Below, in pieces: positions 45,964 through 57,741 of a stretch of 64,000 nucleotides of DNA. The DNA comes from Typhlomys cinereus (Eukaryota > Chordata > Mammalia > Rodentia > Platacanthomyidae): the NCBI GenBank assembly GCA_023101885.1, contig JALPQD010000241.1:682001-746000 (forward strand), given 5' to 3'. How positions within the stretch are numbered: position 1 is the stretch's first letter; every line of letters begins with the position of its first letter. The position numbers and the translations under genes were made by a program. The notes under the pieces were generated by a model. That model saw nothing but the letters and a program-made list of their open reading frames with translations. It ran no database searches and was not told where the DNA came from.

Positions 45964-48483
45964 TAAATGTAATTCACCATATAAACCAGTCCAAAATCCA
46001 AGACTACATGATACTCTCAATAGATGCAGAAAAACTTTTGACAAGATCCAACAGCCCTTTTTTAATCAAAACCTTAAAGACAGTTGGAATGGAAGGAACC
46101 TTTATCAATATAATAAAAGCTGTATATGACAAGCCCACAGCAAGGATTATGCTCAATGGGGAAAAGCTTGAAGCATTCCTGCTTCCATCAGGAACTAGAC
46201 AAGGCTGTCCACTCTCACCACTTCTATTCAATATTGTACTTGAAGTCTTAGCTGAAGCCATAAGACAAGAAAGGGATATAAAAGTAATTCAAATTGGCAA
46301 GGAAGAAGTCAAGATATCTCTATTTGCAGATGACATGATCTTATACATGAGTGATCCCAAAAACTGCACTAGGAAGCTCCTGGAACTAAAACAGAAGTTC
46401 AGCAGGATGGCAGGATACAAAATAAATGTACAAAATCAGTGGCCTTCCCCAAGATCCTTGGAGGCAAGGGATTTACAGCCACAGTAGTGTTCTTATGCTT
46501 AAGGGGAACACAGGAAAGGGTTCAGGGAAATGCCACTGGGTCCTTGTACGTCATCGGAGAGGAGGGCCCAGAGGAGAGTCAGGCATGCACAAGAAAGGAC
46601 TCTGGGAATTGGAGGGGGAGGCATGGGGGGATGGGGAGGGAGGGGTGAGGGGAGGGGGAGCAGGGGGTTCAGGGGGAGGAGGAGGGAGGGAGGGAACTGG
46701 TATACCTATTAAGTTTGTATGAGCTGAAATAATAATAAAACATGTATTAAAAAATAAAAAAAGAAAGACAGAGTGACAAAAAAAAAAAAAATCAGTGGCC
46801 TTCCTATATGCCCAGAATGAAAGAAGTGAAAAAGCCCTGAGAGAAACAATCCCATTTACTATAGCCCCTAAAAAAATGAAATGCCTTGGTATAAACCTAA
46901 CCAAGGAAATAAGAGACCTTTATAATGAAAACTTTAAAACCCTAAAGAAGGAAATTGCAGAAGACACCAGAAGGTGGAAAGACCTACCATGTTCCTGGAT
47001 TGGCAGAATCAACATCGTAAAAATGACCATCCTACCAAAGGCAATATACAGATCCAATGCTATACCAATTAAAATCCCAAAACAATTCTTTAAGGAAGTT
47101 GACCAAAACAATCTCAAAATTCATATGGAAGCACAAAAGACCCAGGATAGCAAAAACAATCCTGAGTAACAAAAACACTGCTGGAAGTATCACCATACCA
47201 AACCTTAGTCTATACTACAAATCCATAGTTCTAAAAACAGCCTTGTATTGGCTCCAAAATAGACACACAGATCAATGGATAAGGGATTGAAGACCCAGAT
47301 ATAAATCCCACAACTATAGCCATTTGATCTTTGACAAAGGGACCCAAAAATCCAATGGAAAAATAACAGCATCTTCAACAAATGGTGCTGGCAAAAATGG
47401 ATATTCACATGCAGAAGATTGAAACTGGACCTGTACTTGTCACCATGTAGAAGACTTAATTCCAAATGGACTAAGGACCTCAATATAAGGCCAGAGACTA
47501 TAAAAACTTTAGTTGAAAGGATAGGGAACTCCCTGGAGCTGATTGGACTAGGCCATCAGTTCCTAAATGGACATCCAATAGCACAGTCACTACAAGCAAT
47601 GCTCAACAAATGGGATCTGTTCAGATAAAGAGATTGTCACACGAGCTCAAAGGCAACCCACAGAATGGGAGAAAATCTTCACTAACCACATATTTGATAG
47701 AGCTCTGTTATTCAGAGTACACAAAGAACTTAGAAAGCTAAACACCAAGGAAACAAATGGGCCAACTAAAAAATGGGCCTTGGAACTTAAACTTTACCAT
47801 TGACAAAATTAAAAGCTCTAACAAATATCTTTAAAAATGCTCCACATTATTAGCCATCAGGGAAATGCAAATCAAAACTTCCCTGAGATATCATCTCATA
47901 CTGGTCAGGATGGCAAAAATCCACAATACAAACAACACCAAATGCTGGAGAGGATGTGGAGAGAGGGGAACTCTCCTACATTGCTGGTGGGAATGCAGGC
48001 TCATACAACCACTCTGGCGAGCCATCTGGTGATTCTTAAAGATGTTAAAGATTGAAATGCCATATTACCCTGCTATACCACTTTTGGGAATAACCCACCA
48101 TACAGCAAAAATTCACCTCGATAGCATAAGCATGACCATGTTCATAGCAGTACTGTTTACAATAGCAAAGTCATGAAATCAACCCAAATGTCCAACAGTT
48201 GACGAGTGTATAAGGAAAATGTGGTACATTTATACAATGGAATACTACTCAGCCATCAAAAATGATGAATTACTGGAATTTGCTGGGAAATGGATGTCAT
48301 TGGAAACAATTATATTAAGTGAAGTATCCCAGACACAGAAAATTAAGCACCATATGTACTCCCTACTAGGTGGATCCTAGTACCAAACCCACTTAGAGAC
48401 ACTCAAAGATAAATTTCTGTAATACCTGCAGTAATTGCAAAGATTATAAACAGGAGGGATGGGGATGAAGGCCCTACCAGAAA
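45964..48483 (+). mobile_element. L1-C, inverted ORF2 segment (5' inversion)
   Basis: Plus-strand L1 from the mid-RT region (INVIHH-like frame, [12 protein letters not shown]) through the RT core ([18 protein letters not shown] at 46323-46334), the C-terminal domain and the first part of the 3' UTR, stopping at 48483. Its last L1 base corresponds to about 25567 in L1-B; the opposite-strand half starts at about 25589. The two halves are thus almost contiguous in L1 coordinates but inverted, as in twin priming. Frameshifts and stops, for example near 46030, 47120, 47290 and 47625, leave no intact protein. Confidence 0.92.
46449..46787 (+). mobile_element. L1-D: L1 3' UTR fragment nested in L1-C ORF2
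   Basis: 339 bp of L1 3' terminus with the G-tract at about 46605-46695, GAACTGGTATACCTATTAAG and an A-rich tail. It is inserted just after the RT core of L1-C. The exact 17-bp TSD AAAATCAGTGGCCTTCC lies at 46432-46448 and 46788-46804. It post-dates L1-C. Confidence 0.95.
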
Positions 48484-48494
48484 TAAGAAGTTTC
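48484..48494. repeat. TSD of L1-C, right
   Basis: TAAGAAGTTTC, partner of 45304-45314. Confidence 0.8.
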
Positions 48495-48784
48495 TTGAGC
48501 ACTAATTATTCTGTGTAAGATTTCCTTCTTTTCTAAACTCTCTGTGACCTTTTGAGTCTTCTATAGGCATTTGATCATTTTTTTTATTTCCTTCATGACT
48601 TTATGTTTTAGTTTATGTTTAGGGCTGAGTTAATCCGAATTTTCTTAAAGAATAGATATTACAAAGTTTATGAAGCACACAGTCCTAAAACCACCACCCT
48701 GTCCCATGTCATCTCTGCTGTAGCATAGGTAGAGACTTCACATAAATCAAAGGCTATGGCTGTGTACCAGAGATTCTCACATGC

Positions 48785-48870
48785 AACTTTGATAAGTAGC
48801 TTAGGTTGGCCTTCAACTAACCCTGAGGCTGGGATTATAGATGAGTTTCAGCACACCTAACTCTCCAATA
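48785..48870 (-). repeat. B1 fragment, diverged
   Basis: TAGGTTGGCCTTCAACTAAC, then GGCTGGGATTATAGATGAG and CAGCACACCTAACTC, in reverse B1 order. Confidence 0.55.
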
Positions 48871-49854
48871 ATACTTTATGAATAAAAAATACAGACCTTC
48901 ATTTCCCTGGGTTAGATTACTCTTCTGTGAGAGACATTCCTCAATCTCAGTGGTCCTAAAGATCATCTGTTAATTTTCTATCTCTCTGTTTTTCCTATGA
49001 GGCATGCTAATTATAGATTCATCACAGGAACTCTCTTCATTCTACATACTCAAATACCCTATGTAAGGGACTCTGATATCTTTCAGAAAGGAAAGTTGTA
49101 GGAATTAAATCTTTAGAAGAGATATTTATATGTGTGTACTACACTTGTTAGAACTAATCAAATGACCCCACTCATGTTAATGTGAAGGACCATGCCTAGT
49201 AACATTCAAAAGATACAGCTTTGCAAATCTAACTCACACCTACTTATGTAGGTTTTCACTTTTTAAAGCATGTCTTTTGGCTATTAAGATCCCTAGATCT
49301 TACTTTTAATTTTATAGTTCTTGCCCTAGGCTTACCTACATTTTTATTTTAAGTGCCCACTAAATTTGAATTCCTACTTTTGATTTCTTAAAATAGGACG
49401 TTGGTTCTTTTCCAGATCTACTATTTAAAAGTGTGCTAAATGTGCCTTGTTGTTTCCTAAATCTTCAGTGATTCATTTATATTGTGAAGGTGAATAGCTC
49501 ATTCCTCAGATGTCCATTAAATTTAAACTGAGTCACATTCCAGGTGCCAGATGCCAGCACTTTTGGTCTCCAGCAGCACTGGGTCTCTCCCTGCTTCTGA
49601 CATTATACATTCATGCCAGTGTGTTCTGGCTGAAAGTCTTGGCATTTCCTCTTTTGAGCCAAATGACAAAGTTAGCATCATGTTAATGGGAAGAAAATAA
49701 AACAGGTAAATATTTTAAAAGTCAAAAAACTCACAATAAATTTTTCCTTTTTAAGAACCATCATCGGAAGTTTAAGAAAGTCTAGGCCATATTTTAAATG
49801 CTAAAAATAAAACAGTTGGGAAAAGGGAGGGAGGTAAAAACTTACTTTTGTGAG
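48871..49854. other. Unassigned AT-rich DNA
   Basis: No gene or repeat was recognised. Confidence 0.5.
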
Positions 49855-50015
49855 ATATTCCTCACAGATTATTTCATATAATCTTCACAAAAACTTCAGG
49901 AATGAAATAAAAAATGTGAGGATAATTTTCTCTCAGTCATTCAACTAGTAATTAGAGCAGCTGAGATTTCAACCCTGGGTCAGCAAAGTCCAAATTCATT
50001 ATAGTTGCATGAATA
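49855..50015 (-). repeat. MIR SINE
   Basis: Reverse MIR order: CAGATTATTTCATATAATC with TTCACAAAAAC, GAGGATAATTTTC, CAACTAGTAATTAGAGCAG, and GAGATTTCAACCCTGGGTC with CAAAGTCCAAATTC. Confidence 0.75.
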
Positions 50016-50487
50016 ATTCTTCCCTTCAGTGTTTTAAAATAAAATCAAAATGTATCTATTTATTATTTGACAACAGAATCCCAACGAAATTCTAAATTTT
50101 AAGCAAATTAAAGATAATAAAAATATTCCCTATCTCAGCAAACCCCTTCCCTTCCACCTGAAGACATGGGCAGGTAATTATGTAAATTATTCTCCAATTT
50201 ATCTGGAAATGGTTGACTCTAAGAATCACAAAAACTATGCAATTTTTGACAAAACATTACTTGGAAATATTTGCCACGATTTTAAAGAGATACCAAGTGT
50301 AAAAACCAATGCCATGAATTTTAAGGCTAAATAAAATAAATAAATACAATAAATAAATAAAACAAAGTTATGGCGTTTCAAAACTAGAAATTTCATTCAT
50401 CTGAGTAATGACCCGCTGTTCTGTGATCATCCAAAGCTTTGCTAACAGGAGCAGTTGAAGCTGCTTAAGTACAATGCTATGCTTAGT

Positions 50488-50640
50488 TAACAGGAGCCTG
50501 GTGGCTCACCCCTGTAATCCTAGCATTCGGGGCAGGGGTGTGTGTGTGTGAGGGGGGGGCGGTCTGAGAATGCTAAGTGTTTAAAGCCAGACAGGGCTAC
50601 ATAGTGAGTCCCACTGGTAAGAGTCAAACTCTCAAATAAA
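50488..50640 (+). repeat. B1 SINE with an internal (TG)n/G-rich insertion
   Basis: GGTGGCTCACCCCTGTAATC, TAGCATTCGGGGCAGG, then a TG/G-rich expansion (50537-50562), and the 3' half CCAGACAGGGCTACATAGTG, CTCTCAAATAAATAG. Confidence 0.75.
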
Positions 50641-51570
50641 TAGCTTCAAACCCAGGGTCACACAAACAACCCTAGTCAAACACAGTGAGATACAAAACAA
50701 AAGTCATAACACAGGAATGGTTTGCCAGGAATGAGAAAAAGACAAGAGGGGTAAGGGAGACAAAGCTAACAGAATATATCCTGCATGCATATAAAATTGT
50801 TAAGTAAAAATGCAAAATCAATTAATGAATTTCAAGACAATCCAAAATTCAGGAAGCTTTTTGATTCAGAAACATAAACAAACATTTCTACTACATTTCT
50901 CAATTTTAGAATTTAAATTTAAGTGAAACAGCAGTGACTAATGTTTGCATTTCTAGCTGAAGAATTTGGTATACTTTAGCCAGATTGCTGGATTGGAGCC
51001 CTGGCAGGGCACACTGCCATCTCCCCAGAAGAACACCAACCTAGATGATAAATGCAGCAGGAGCAGCAGCAACAAATCACACTGGTTGCAGAGCCAAAAG
51101 CAGAGGACATGCATGATTAAATTGATGTTTGATTTCCACCACTTCCTAGGATCTTTTTAACATCCACAAGACATCTCAACATTTATAATTATAGAAAATT
51201 GACTTAGAAATGAAAAGTTGTGACATCATACCTCAATTTAAAAAGAGAAGAAATAAGAGGCACTATTAACTATATAAACTAATGTTGTAACAAATTCCAC
51301 TAATAAAAAGGAAGCACCCTCAATATTACATCATTAAAACTTAGTGGAGTATTCCATCCATGAGAACGGGATCTGAATTTGTATTAATTTCAGTAGCATG
51401 TTAATTTACTACTGATCAGGCAGCTAAACTCAAAACATGTGCACATGAATTTTCAAGACAGGCTCACACAATCTATTTCAACCAAGTAGCAACCCATTAG
51501 CACTGTGAAATTTTGTGTCACAACTAGTATCCTAGCCTGACCTTAGGAAGCTGACTTCAAAAAAAAACTC
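50641..51570. other. Unassigned DNA
   Basis: No gene or repeat was recognised. The short open frame at 50966-51160 has no recognisable motif. Confidence 0.45.
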
Positions 51571-51571
51571 T

Positions 51572-51794
51572 AGGTACTGGAGAGATGGCTCAGGAATTGA
51601 AGACTTTGCCTCACAAGCAAAATAATCTAAGTTCATCTCCCAATATTACATATAAAAATATGTGACAGATAGGGCAATAGTCTTCAGTTATGGTCCTTGG
51701 AAGGCAGAGCCTGGGAAAATTTCAGAGCAAAGCAGTAAGATGGAAAAGCAATCTAGTATGATTGCTGATGTCATTCTTGGGTCTTCAGTTGTGT

Positions 51795-51837
<43 letters not shown>

Positions 51838-51840
51838 TTT
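51572..51840 (+). repeat. B2-superfamily SINE, older copy, with (CA)n tail
   Basis: Head ACTGGAGAGATGGCTCAGGA, B box region CTAAGTTCATCTCCC, middle GGAAGGCAGAGCCTGGGAAA, then (CA)n at about 51798-51834 and a T run. Confidence 0.85.
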
Positions 51841-51899
51841 TTTTGATGTGGAGTTGGAAGATATGGATGACAATTCAACTGACCTCCAAATATCTGTTT

Positions 51900-52035
51900 G
51901 ACTTTGAACAATTAAGTTAATTTTTCAAAAGTTCTGATTCTTTAATTGTAAAAATGAGAATTATAACAATCGTCTACTATCAAGAAGATCAAATCAAATA
52001 GCACACAGAAATCACTAATGTAAATTGCTAGCCAA
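51900..52035 (+). repeat. MIR fragment
   Basis: GAACAATTAAGTTAA, CTGATTCTTTAATTGTAAAA, GAGAATTATAACAATCG, then ATCAAATCAAATAGCACACAG, in MIR forward order. Confidence 0.55.
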
Positions 52036-52244
52036 GTGGGGATACTTTTCCTTTGACTTTGAGCTGCCCTTCAGCTGAGTTCACTTGTAAAAACATCAAG
52101 GCATCCTAAGGAAATTTAAAAAAGAAGCCCCCCCAAAGCTCTGACTAATAAAGATGAACAACTTGGAGAGACTGATAGAAAGACAGAAGGAAGGGAGGAA
52201 GACAGAAAAGGAGGGAGGGAAGGAAGATACAAGGTGAGGAAATG

Positions 52245-52500
52245 ATTAATTGACATGCTCTGAAGGTTCGTGATCCTCCAACAGTCAGATGTTGAAACCT
52301 AATAATCTGGTGAATGTGACTGTTGCTCAGATAAAATAGTTCAAAGGTGCTATCTTGTCCCTTCATCATGTGAAGACACAGCAAAACATGCTGCTAATGG
52401 GGGAAGAGGAGCCAGCCCTTATCAACTCTGCCCCTGTCCTGATCCTGGACACTCCAGCTCTAAGAATAAAAGAAATAAATTTGTATTATCTATAAATTTC
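52245..52500 (+). mobile_element. Ancient LTR-like remnant (MaLR type)
   Basis: CAGATGTTGAAACCTAATAA, CATGTGAAGACACAGCAAAA, CTGATCCTGGACACTCCAGC, and AGAAATAAATTTGTATTATC with a polyadenylation-like site. The order recalls old eutherian MaLR/THE-type LTRs. Confidence 0.5.
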
Positions 52501-53324
52501 TCAAACATTTTTTGCTAGAGCAGGAGCAGTCTTAGATTACAATTGTATGTAATCTTATACATGTATTTGCATATATAAATTATACACACACACATCCCAT
52601 TATACCAGTCAGTGAGTCAAGTTAAATAATTTGAATAAGTTGTGGCAATGTTTCCACTGTCTTTCATCATACACACGATGAATGAAAATGGCTTTTCAAG
52701 TTGGCCATTTTTCTTGTCTAGATATATTATGAATGCTTCCATGGCAGCAAATTGTTTATTTATAATATCATATTTTTCATTAGCTTACAGTGATATCATT
52801 TTACATGGAATGATAGTACCTATATGTCTCTTTCTATTATTTGTATATTTACTGTTTCATTGCAAAGTTATATGACAAATCTCATGATTTCTATGTACAT
52901 GATAACCATACATTCCTGTATGCCTAAGATAGAACTGGGTTATACCTGTCATCTTGCTGGATTTAGAACTAGAAACCTATCCCAGTTCAGTCATAAATTG
53001 TATTGTCTCTCCGTTTGTGATTTATAATTTTCACCCTTAGGGAAAAAATCATGTGGAGTAAAATTCTACGAAAAAGTTAATGCCTTATTATATTTGCTTC
53101 CTAACTAATGCAAAACATTTTGTCTCTGAAAATTAAGACATTTTAATATCTAAATTACAGTTGTATACATAGAATGTAATACTCTTAAGAAGATTACAAG
53201 TCCTGCATGTGTGTCCATTTGTATTCTAGGGTTACCATGCATCTGGTATGATCTCAGCACTGCTAACATCCTAGGTAAAGTGTTGTTCACTTAGCAATAT
53301 AGTCTTCATCAAATATTATTTTGG
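52501..53324. other. Unassigned AT-rich DNA
   Basis: No gene or repeat was recognised. Confidence 0.45.
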
Positions 53325-53402
53325 AACCTTGAGTTGTAGCTTTGTGGCATATAGCTTGTTCAGCATAGACAGGATCCTGAGTTAAATGCCTAGTACCTTT
53401 GA
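53325..53402 (+). repeat. ID-type SINE
   Basis: GAGTTGTAGCTTTGTGGCAT (A box), ATAGCTTGTTCAGCATAGAC, CCTGAGTTAAATGCCTAGTA (B box). This is the 75-bp tRNA-Ala-like core of the ID/BC1 type, diverged. Confidence 0.65.
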
Positions 53403-54810
53403 ATCAGCTCTCTGACTCAGCGCAATATATCCCCAAAATGGCACCACACATTCTCTCCAAACAGTGACCTCTACCATGCCTGCCCTTACTCTTTGCCAGT
53501 CTCCTACTTTTCCTTTACGTTTCATCTTGCAATTTACTTGTCCTTCAGGCTAGGTACAAGCTATACTATGAAGTGTGTCTATTTTCCAATCTCAATTTCA
53601 ACTAGTCTGGACTGAATAATTACATCTTGCAGATAGACTAGGAACAGAAGCAGCTTCTGTTACTTTGAGGATTCTACAATCAACAGACACTGTGTACATT
53701 GTCTTGTTAGCTTAATTTTTTGCTTGTACTGTGCTGATATTTTTCCAACTCCATGTGTTAAACAAGCCCACTTACTCAAGATGATTTGTCCTTCCATCTG
53801 CTTTACAAGTCTCTAAACATGTATATTCCACATATGGAATGTTAAAGGTGAAGAGGACTGGACAAGCTATATCACATTTAGACTCATCTTTCTCTGTAAG
53901 TCATAGAGATTTTAGGGACTGATTGCTGTGTTGACAAGCCTTAGTGATTTTTTAATATTATGAATATCAGTTCCAAAAGTGAGGCTAGAGACTATACCAA
54001 AACATAAGTTATGAGGCATGAGATATAAGACTGACAGAAAGTTACAAGAAAAAAAAACACTGGAGACCAAGAAGAATGAATTCCATTTAACGATGAAAAG
54101 AAATACAAAATGCCTGAAGCTCATGAAAAATATATGAGCAACAGTTGTTTCTAGAGCAGTATTAGGGACCACAGTCAAGCACATTGGGAAAGTATTATAA
54201 GCAATGCTGTGTTAGATTGTAATGACCCTTCTTCCATGTAGAAGTGGATTGGAAGGAGACGTTCGGCAACCAGAAAATAAGGCATTTGAAAGTTTGGAAA
54301 AGCTATTAGAGAAGCCAAAATATTGAGCGAAGGCTTGGAAAAGGATTTAAATGACAAATGCTCCTTGGGCTGAAGTCTCAAGGTGTTTTTAATTACGTTG
54401 AGAGAGCAGGAATGTTGTCATTCCCAAACCTCTCCCTTCTGAGGTGCCCATGTGTGGTGAGGGACACTTGGTACTGAAAGCAAACACATAAGAACCTAAG
54501 CATTGGAAGAAATAGGTCAGCTCTGAAGCCCTGAGCTTAGAAATAAAAAGAAAATATGTTTTCCAAATCTACAATAGGCACTTGGAGACTTTTTTTTTTT
54601 TTTTTTCTGAAGAGCATTGACTCACAGGGACGCACAAGGCAACTTAAAGTGAGTGAAAGTTGGTATCTTTGCCTTCATTTATATGCTTCCTTCTCTTTGA
54701 AGCTGCCTGCTTTCCTCTGCAGAGCCATGCTCATTGCTTATTGCTGAAGGAAGCCTACATACAAACTTATGATCCCCAAACCAGTCCTCCTTCATGACCG
54801 AAGACATAAA
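53403..54810. other. Unassigned DNA
   Basis: No gene or repeat was recognised. A T run of about 17 at 54590-54606 could mark an unrecognised retroposon end. Confidence 0.45.
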
Positions 54811-55206
54811 GACAGTGTGATAGTTAATCCTGGGTGTCAACTTGACACACTTGTTATTAACTAAGAGATTATCTGGATCAATGCATTCACAATAAAAAGA
54901 CCAGCCCTAGATCCATTTGGAACCTACTTAGATCTCATTGGAACCTCCCAGTAGTAGACCAGATAAAAGGAACCACAGAATAGAAGCCTGAGAAGAAGCA
55001 AAGAGACTCTCCAGGAATCCTCAGACTTTAGCCGTCACCCAATAGCTTCATGGATGGGAGCGACTTAGCCTGACACCAGCTTCGGCCAGCCAGTCATGCC
55101 ACCTCTGCCAAGAAAGACTGTATCTCCTCTCTGGAACTTTATCTCTTAAGTTGATTGACTTTGAGTTGTCCTCACACTAATAGTTAAGAGTAACCATTAC
55201 AGACAT
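54811..55206 (+). mobile_element. Solo LTR, MaLR-like, with imperfect 5-bp TSD
   Basis: The LTR spans 54816-55201. It starts TGTGATAGTTAATCCTGG, then TGTCAACTTGACACAC, and ends AGAGTAACCATTACA. Flanking GACAG (54811-54815) and GACAT (55202-55206) match at 4 of 5 bases. It is homologous at both ends to the LTR-like repeats at 12340 and 31172. No internal viral genes are present. Confidence 0.7.
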
Positions 55207-55934
55207 CAAACATCTTGGTAGCAGCATTTACAGTGTCTCGTTCCAGATCCACAAAGGTTCTTGAGGTTTTCTTGCTTTTTATTATATAACATAGTAGTGA
55301 GGAGGGTGGTTTATCAATTGACTTTCTGTCATATGAATAACTTAAGTTCCTTGGAGGCAGAAAGCATGGCCAGGTGGTCAGTCTTGTATTCTATATGCTT
55401 AATGTAAAAACAATCTCTATTTAATATTGTTGATGAAATAATTTTCTGATCATTCATATGAGTTAGGTTTCTCAAATGGATGTTTTGTGTTGAAAGTTTT
55501 TCAAAGTGATTTGATGAAACATCTCAGCTGAACAGCTCTATGAGATCAATCTATTAATGATATCTGTATTCTGCCTAGCAAATTGAGGAGTTAATGTTAA
55601 GTGTCCTTAAAACAAGGCTTACAAATCCAGACATAATGCAAACACTGCCATGAGAAAGTGCACTGTCAAGATTATGCCTGAATGTGGAATTTTGCCTGAT
55701 TCTTTCATTGACGTAAGTTTTGCCTTTAGGTTGCTAACAAATATAGAACCAAATAACTAGAGGGATAGAGCACAGGCTGTTCCTGATTACATTTCAAGTT
55801 ACTGTTCAAAGCCCAGCTTGGCAGTACAGATTCTACAAGCATCAAGGGTTTAAGGAACTAGCCACAACTTATACACAGAAAAAGTTGAGAGAATAGCAAA
55901 CCTTCTTACTTGCCAATCTACTAAACCAGGTTTC
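55207..55934. other. Unassigned DNA
   Basis: No gene or repeat was recognised. Confidence 0.45.
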
Positions 55935-56115
55935 TCAGTCTTACCCACCTCCCCAAGGAATAGTCCCATTCACTATGGGATGGGTTTTCCCCATCAATTA
56001 CATTGTCTTCACAGGTTTTCTTAGGGCTTGCCTTAACTACCAATTCTTCACAGATGGGTCCAAAGCCTCAGCCCTCTATCATCAAGTTGGTTTCTGTATC
56101 AAGCTAGCATAGGTG
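55935..56115 (-). mobile_element. LTR fragment of the 61693 family
   Basis: CCCATTCACTATGGGATGGG, TTTCCCCATCAATTACATTG, GATGGGTCCAAAGCCTCAG and ATCATCAAGTTGG parallel the 61930-62060 part of the LTR at 61693 in the same (reverse) orientation. Confidence 0.55.
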
Positions 56116-57690
56116 ATTCCTTTAACTCTTCCAGACTTTTGTTAGTTCTCTAACATGAGAGTGCAGGATTGGGGCAACTAATGAAAAAAGCAGATACTTA
56201 ACTAGCAGCATATCTGTAGGGAGACCATGTAAGCCTTTTAATGGGAGACATTTGTAAACATACGGTTCAGGCTCCAGTCAGGAGCATTCCAAGCAAGATC
56301 CCAAGTAGCAAGAAACACCTGATGATTTAAAGGCATATGGGAAGTGGAACAGCAATTTTAAGTCATACCCAAGGCTCCTTCAAGCTGGATTTGTGGGAGC
56401 TCTTCTGTGTCTGAAACTGATTTGTGACTCAGGGTTCTAAAGGAAGAATGATTTTATTCTGCCTGTTTGTTTCATTTTTGAATGCAATAATGCAATTTCA
56501 CAGTAATAGTGAGACCCAATCACTGGAAAAATTCCATCTTCTTATCCAGCTCAGTGAGTCTCCCAACAATACAAAAATTTGCTATTATACAATCTGAATT
56601 AGATTCTCAGAGATTCTGAGAAGGCTTTCCTTTTTACTACAACTTTGAACTTTACCCTTTTTAAAAATCGAGTACTTAACCTCACACCTTCCACATCCAC
56701 TAAAAATGATGCAGATTTATATCAGTTTTGATTTTGTTATAATCATTGGATTAAATATGTAGAATAGCTGAGTCTTGTCCAGAAAGATGGAAGAGTACCA
56801 AGTATAACAGCTAAGAATACACTCAGTCAAACATAATAGATTAGATAGTCTTTAAAGAACAAGGCAATGGTTTTCAGCCATAAGAAAGATGGTTCTAGTG
56901 CAGCCAAAGCAGCTCCAGGTATTGAAACGTCCTATAAGACAGAAGACTATGGAAGCTGGATGAGAACTTGGCAATCATGTCTTCTTCTTGAATCAGAAAA
57001 TAAAAGACATCACTTCTTGGATTGGTTAAGATCAAGTATAGGAAGGTGCTTGCACAACTCACTTTATCTTGATGCCTTCTCAGAAGACTTCTGTGTGTAA
57101 GGGAAGCTGGAAGTTAAGAATCAAGTTTGCAAGAATTGACCACAAGCAGTCAAACCTTTCATGATGTGTGAAGCTTCATGAAAAATGTGGCATGTCTCAT
57201 GGCTGACACAACGAGCCTCACATTTGACGAGTAACTCATTCTACTAGTCATATCTCTGACTCATTTCGTGTATGGGCAAATCTCTGCATTCTAGCTCTGC
57301 ATCTCAACATTTTGTAGTTGGCACTGAGGTCATGCATGTTTTGTTTTCTGTCAAGAATGAAACTCAAGAAAGATTGGGATTCCCTGGGTTTATGTAACAC
57401 ATAATCCTTGCTATATGACACTGTGAAAGATTATAATAGTCCTGCCCGAATATTCCCCTAAATGATAAAGTGCTGAAACAAAGCTGGCACCTAACATGAA
57501 TTCTGAATTCTGAGTCAGGTAGATCAGGAGACTTGTTGGTATCAGCAGATCATCAATTAACAGCCAGTTAGAACATATTATCAGAATATAGATAACAAGA
57601 TTTTGCCATGCCCTAACTCAATACATGGCACTTGATATAGACTATATATTGCCTTTCTGCCATATCTTCTGTTTTACTTGTTCTATCTCC
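56116..57690. other. Unassigned DNA
   Basis: No gene or repeat was recognised. Open frames are short and featureless. Confidence 0.45.
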
Positions 57691-57692
57691 AT

Positions 57693-57695
<3 letters not shown>

Positions 57696-57739
<44 letters not shown>
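57696..57739. repeat. (CA)n microsatellite
   Basis: A pure CA run of about 22 units. Confidence 0.95.
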
Positions 57740-57741
<2 letters not shown>

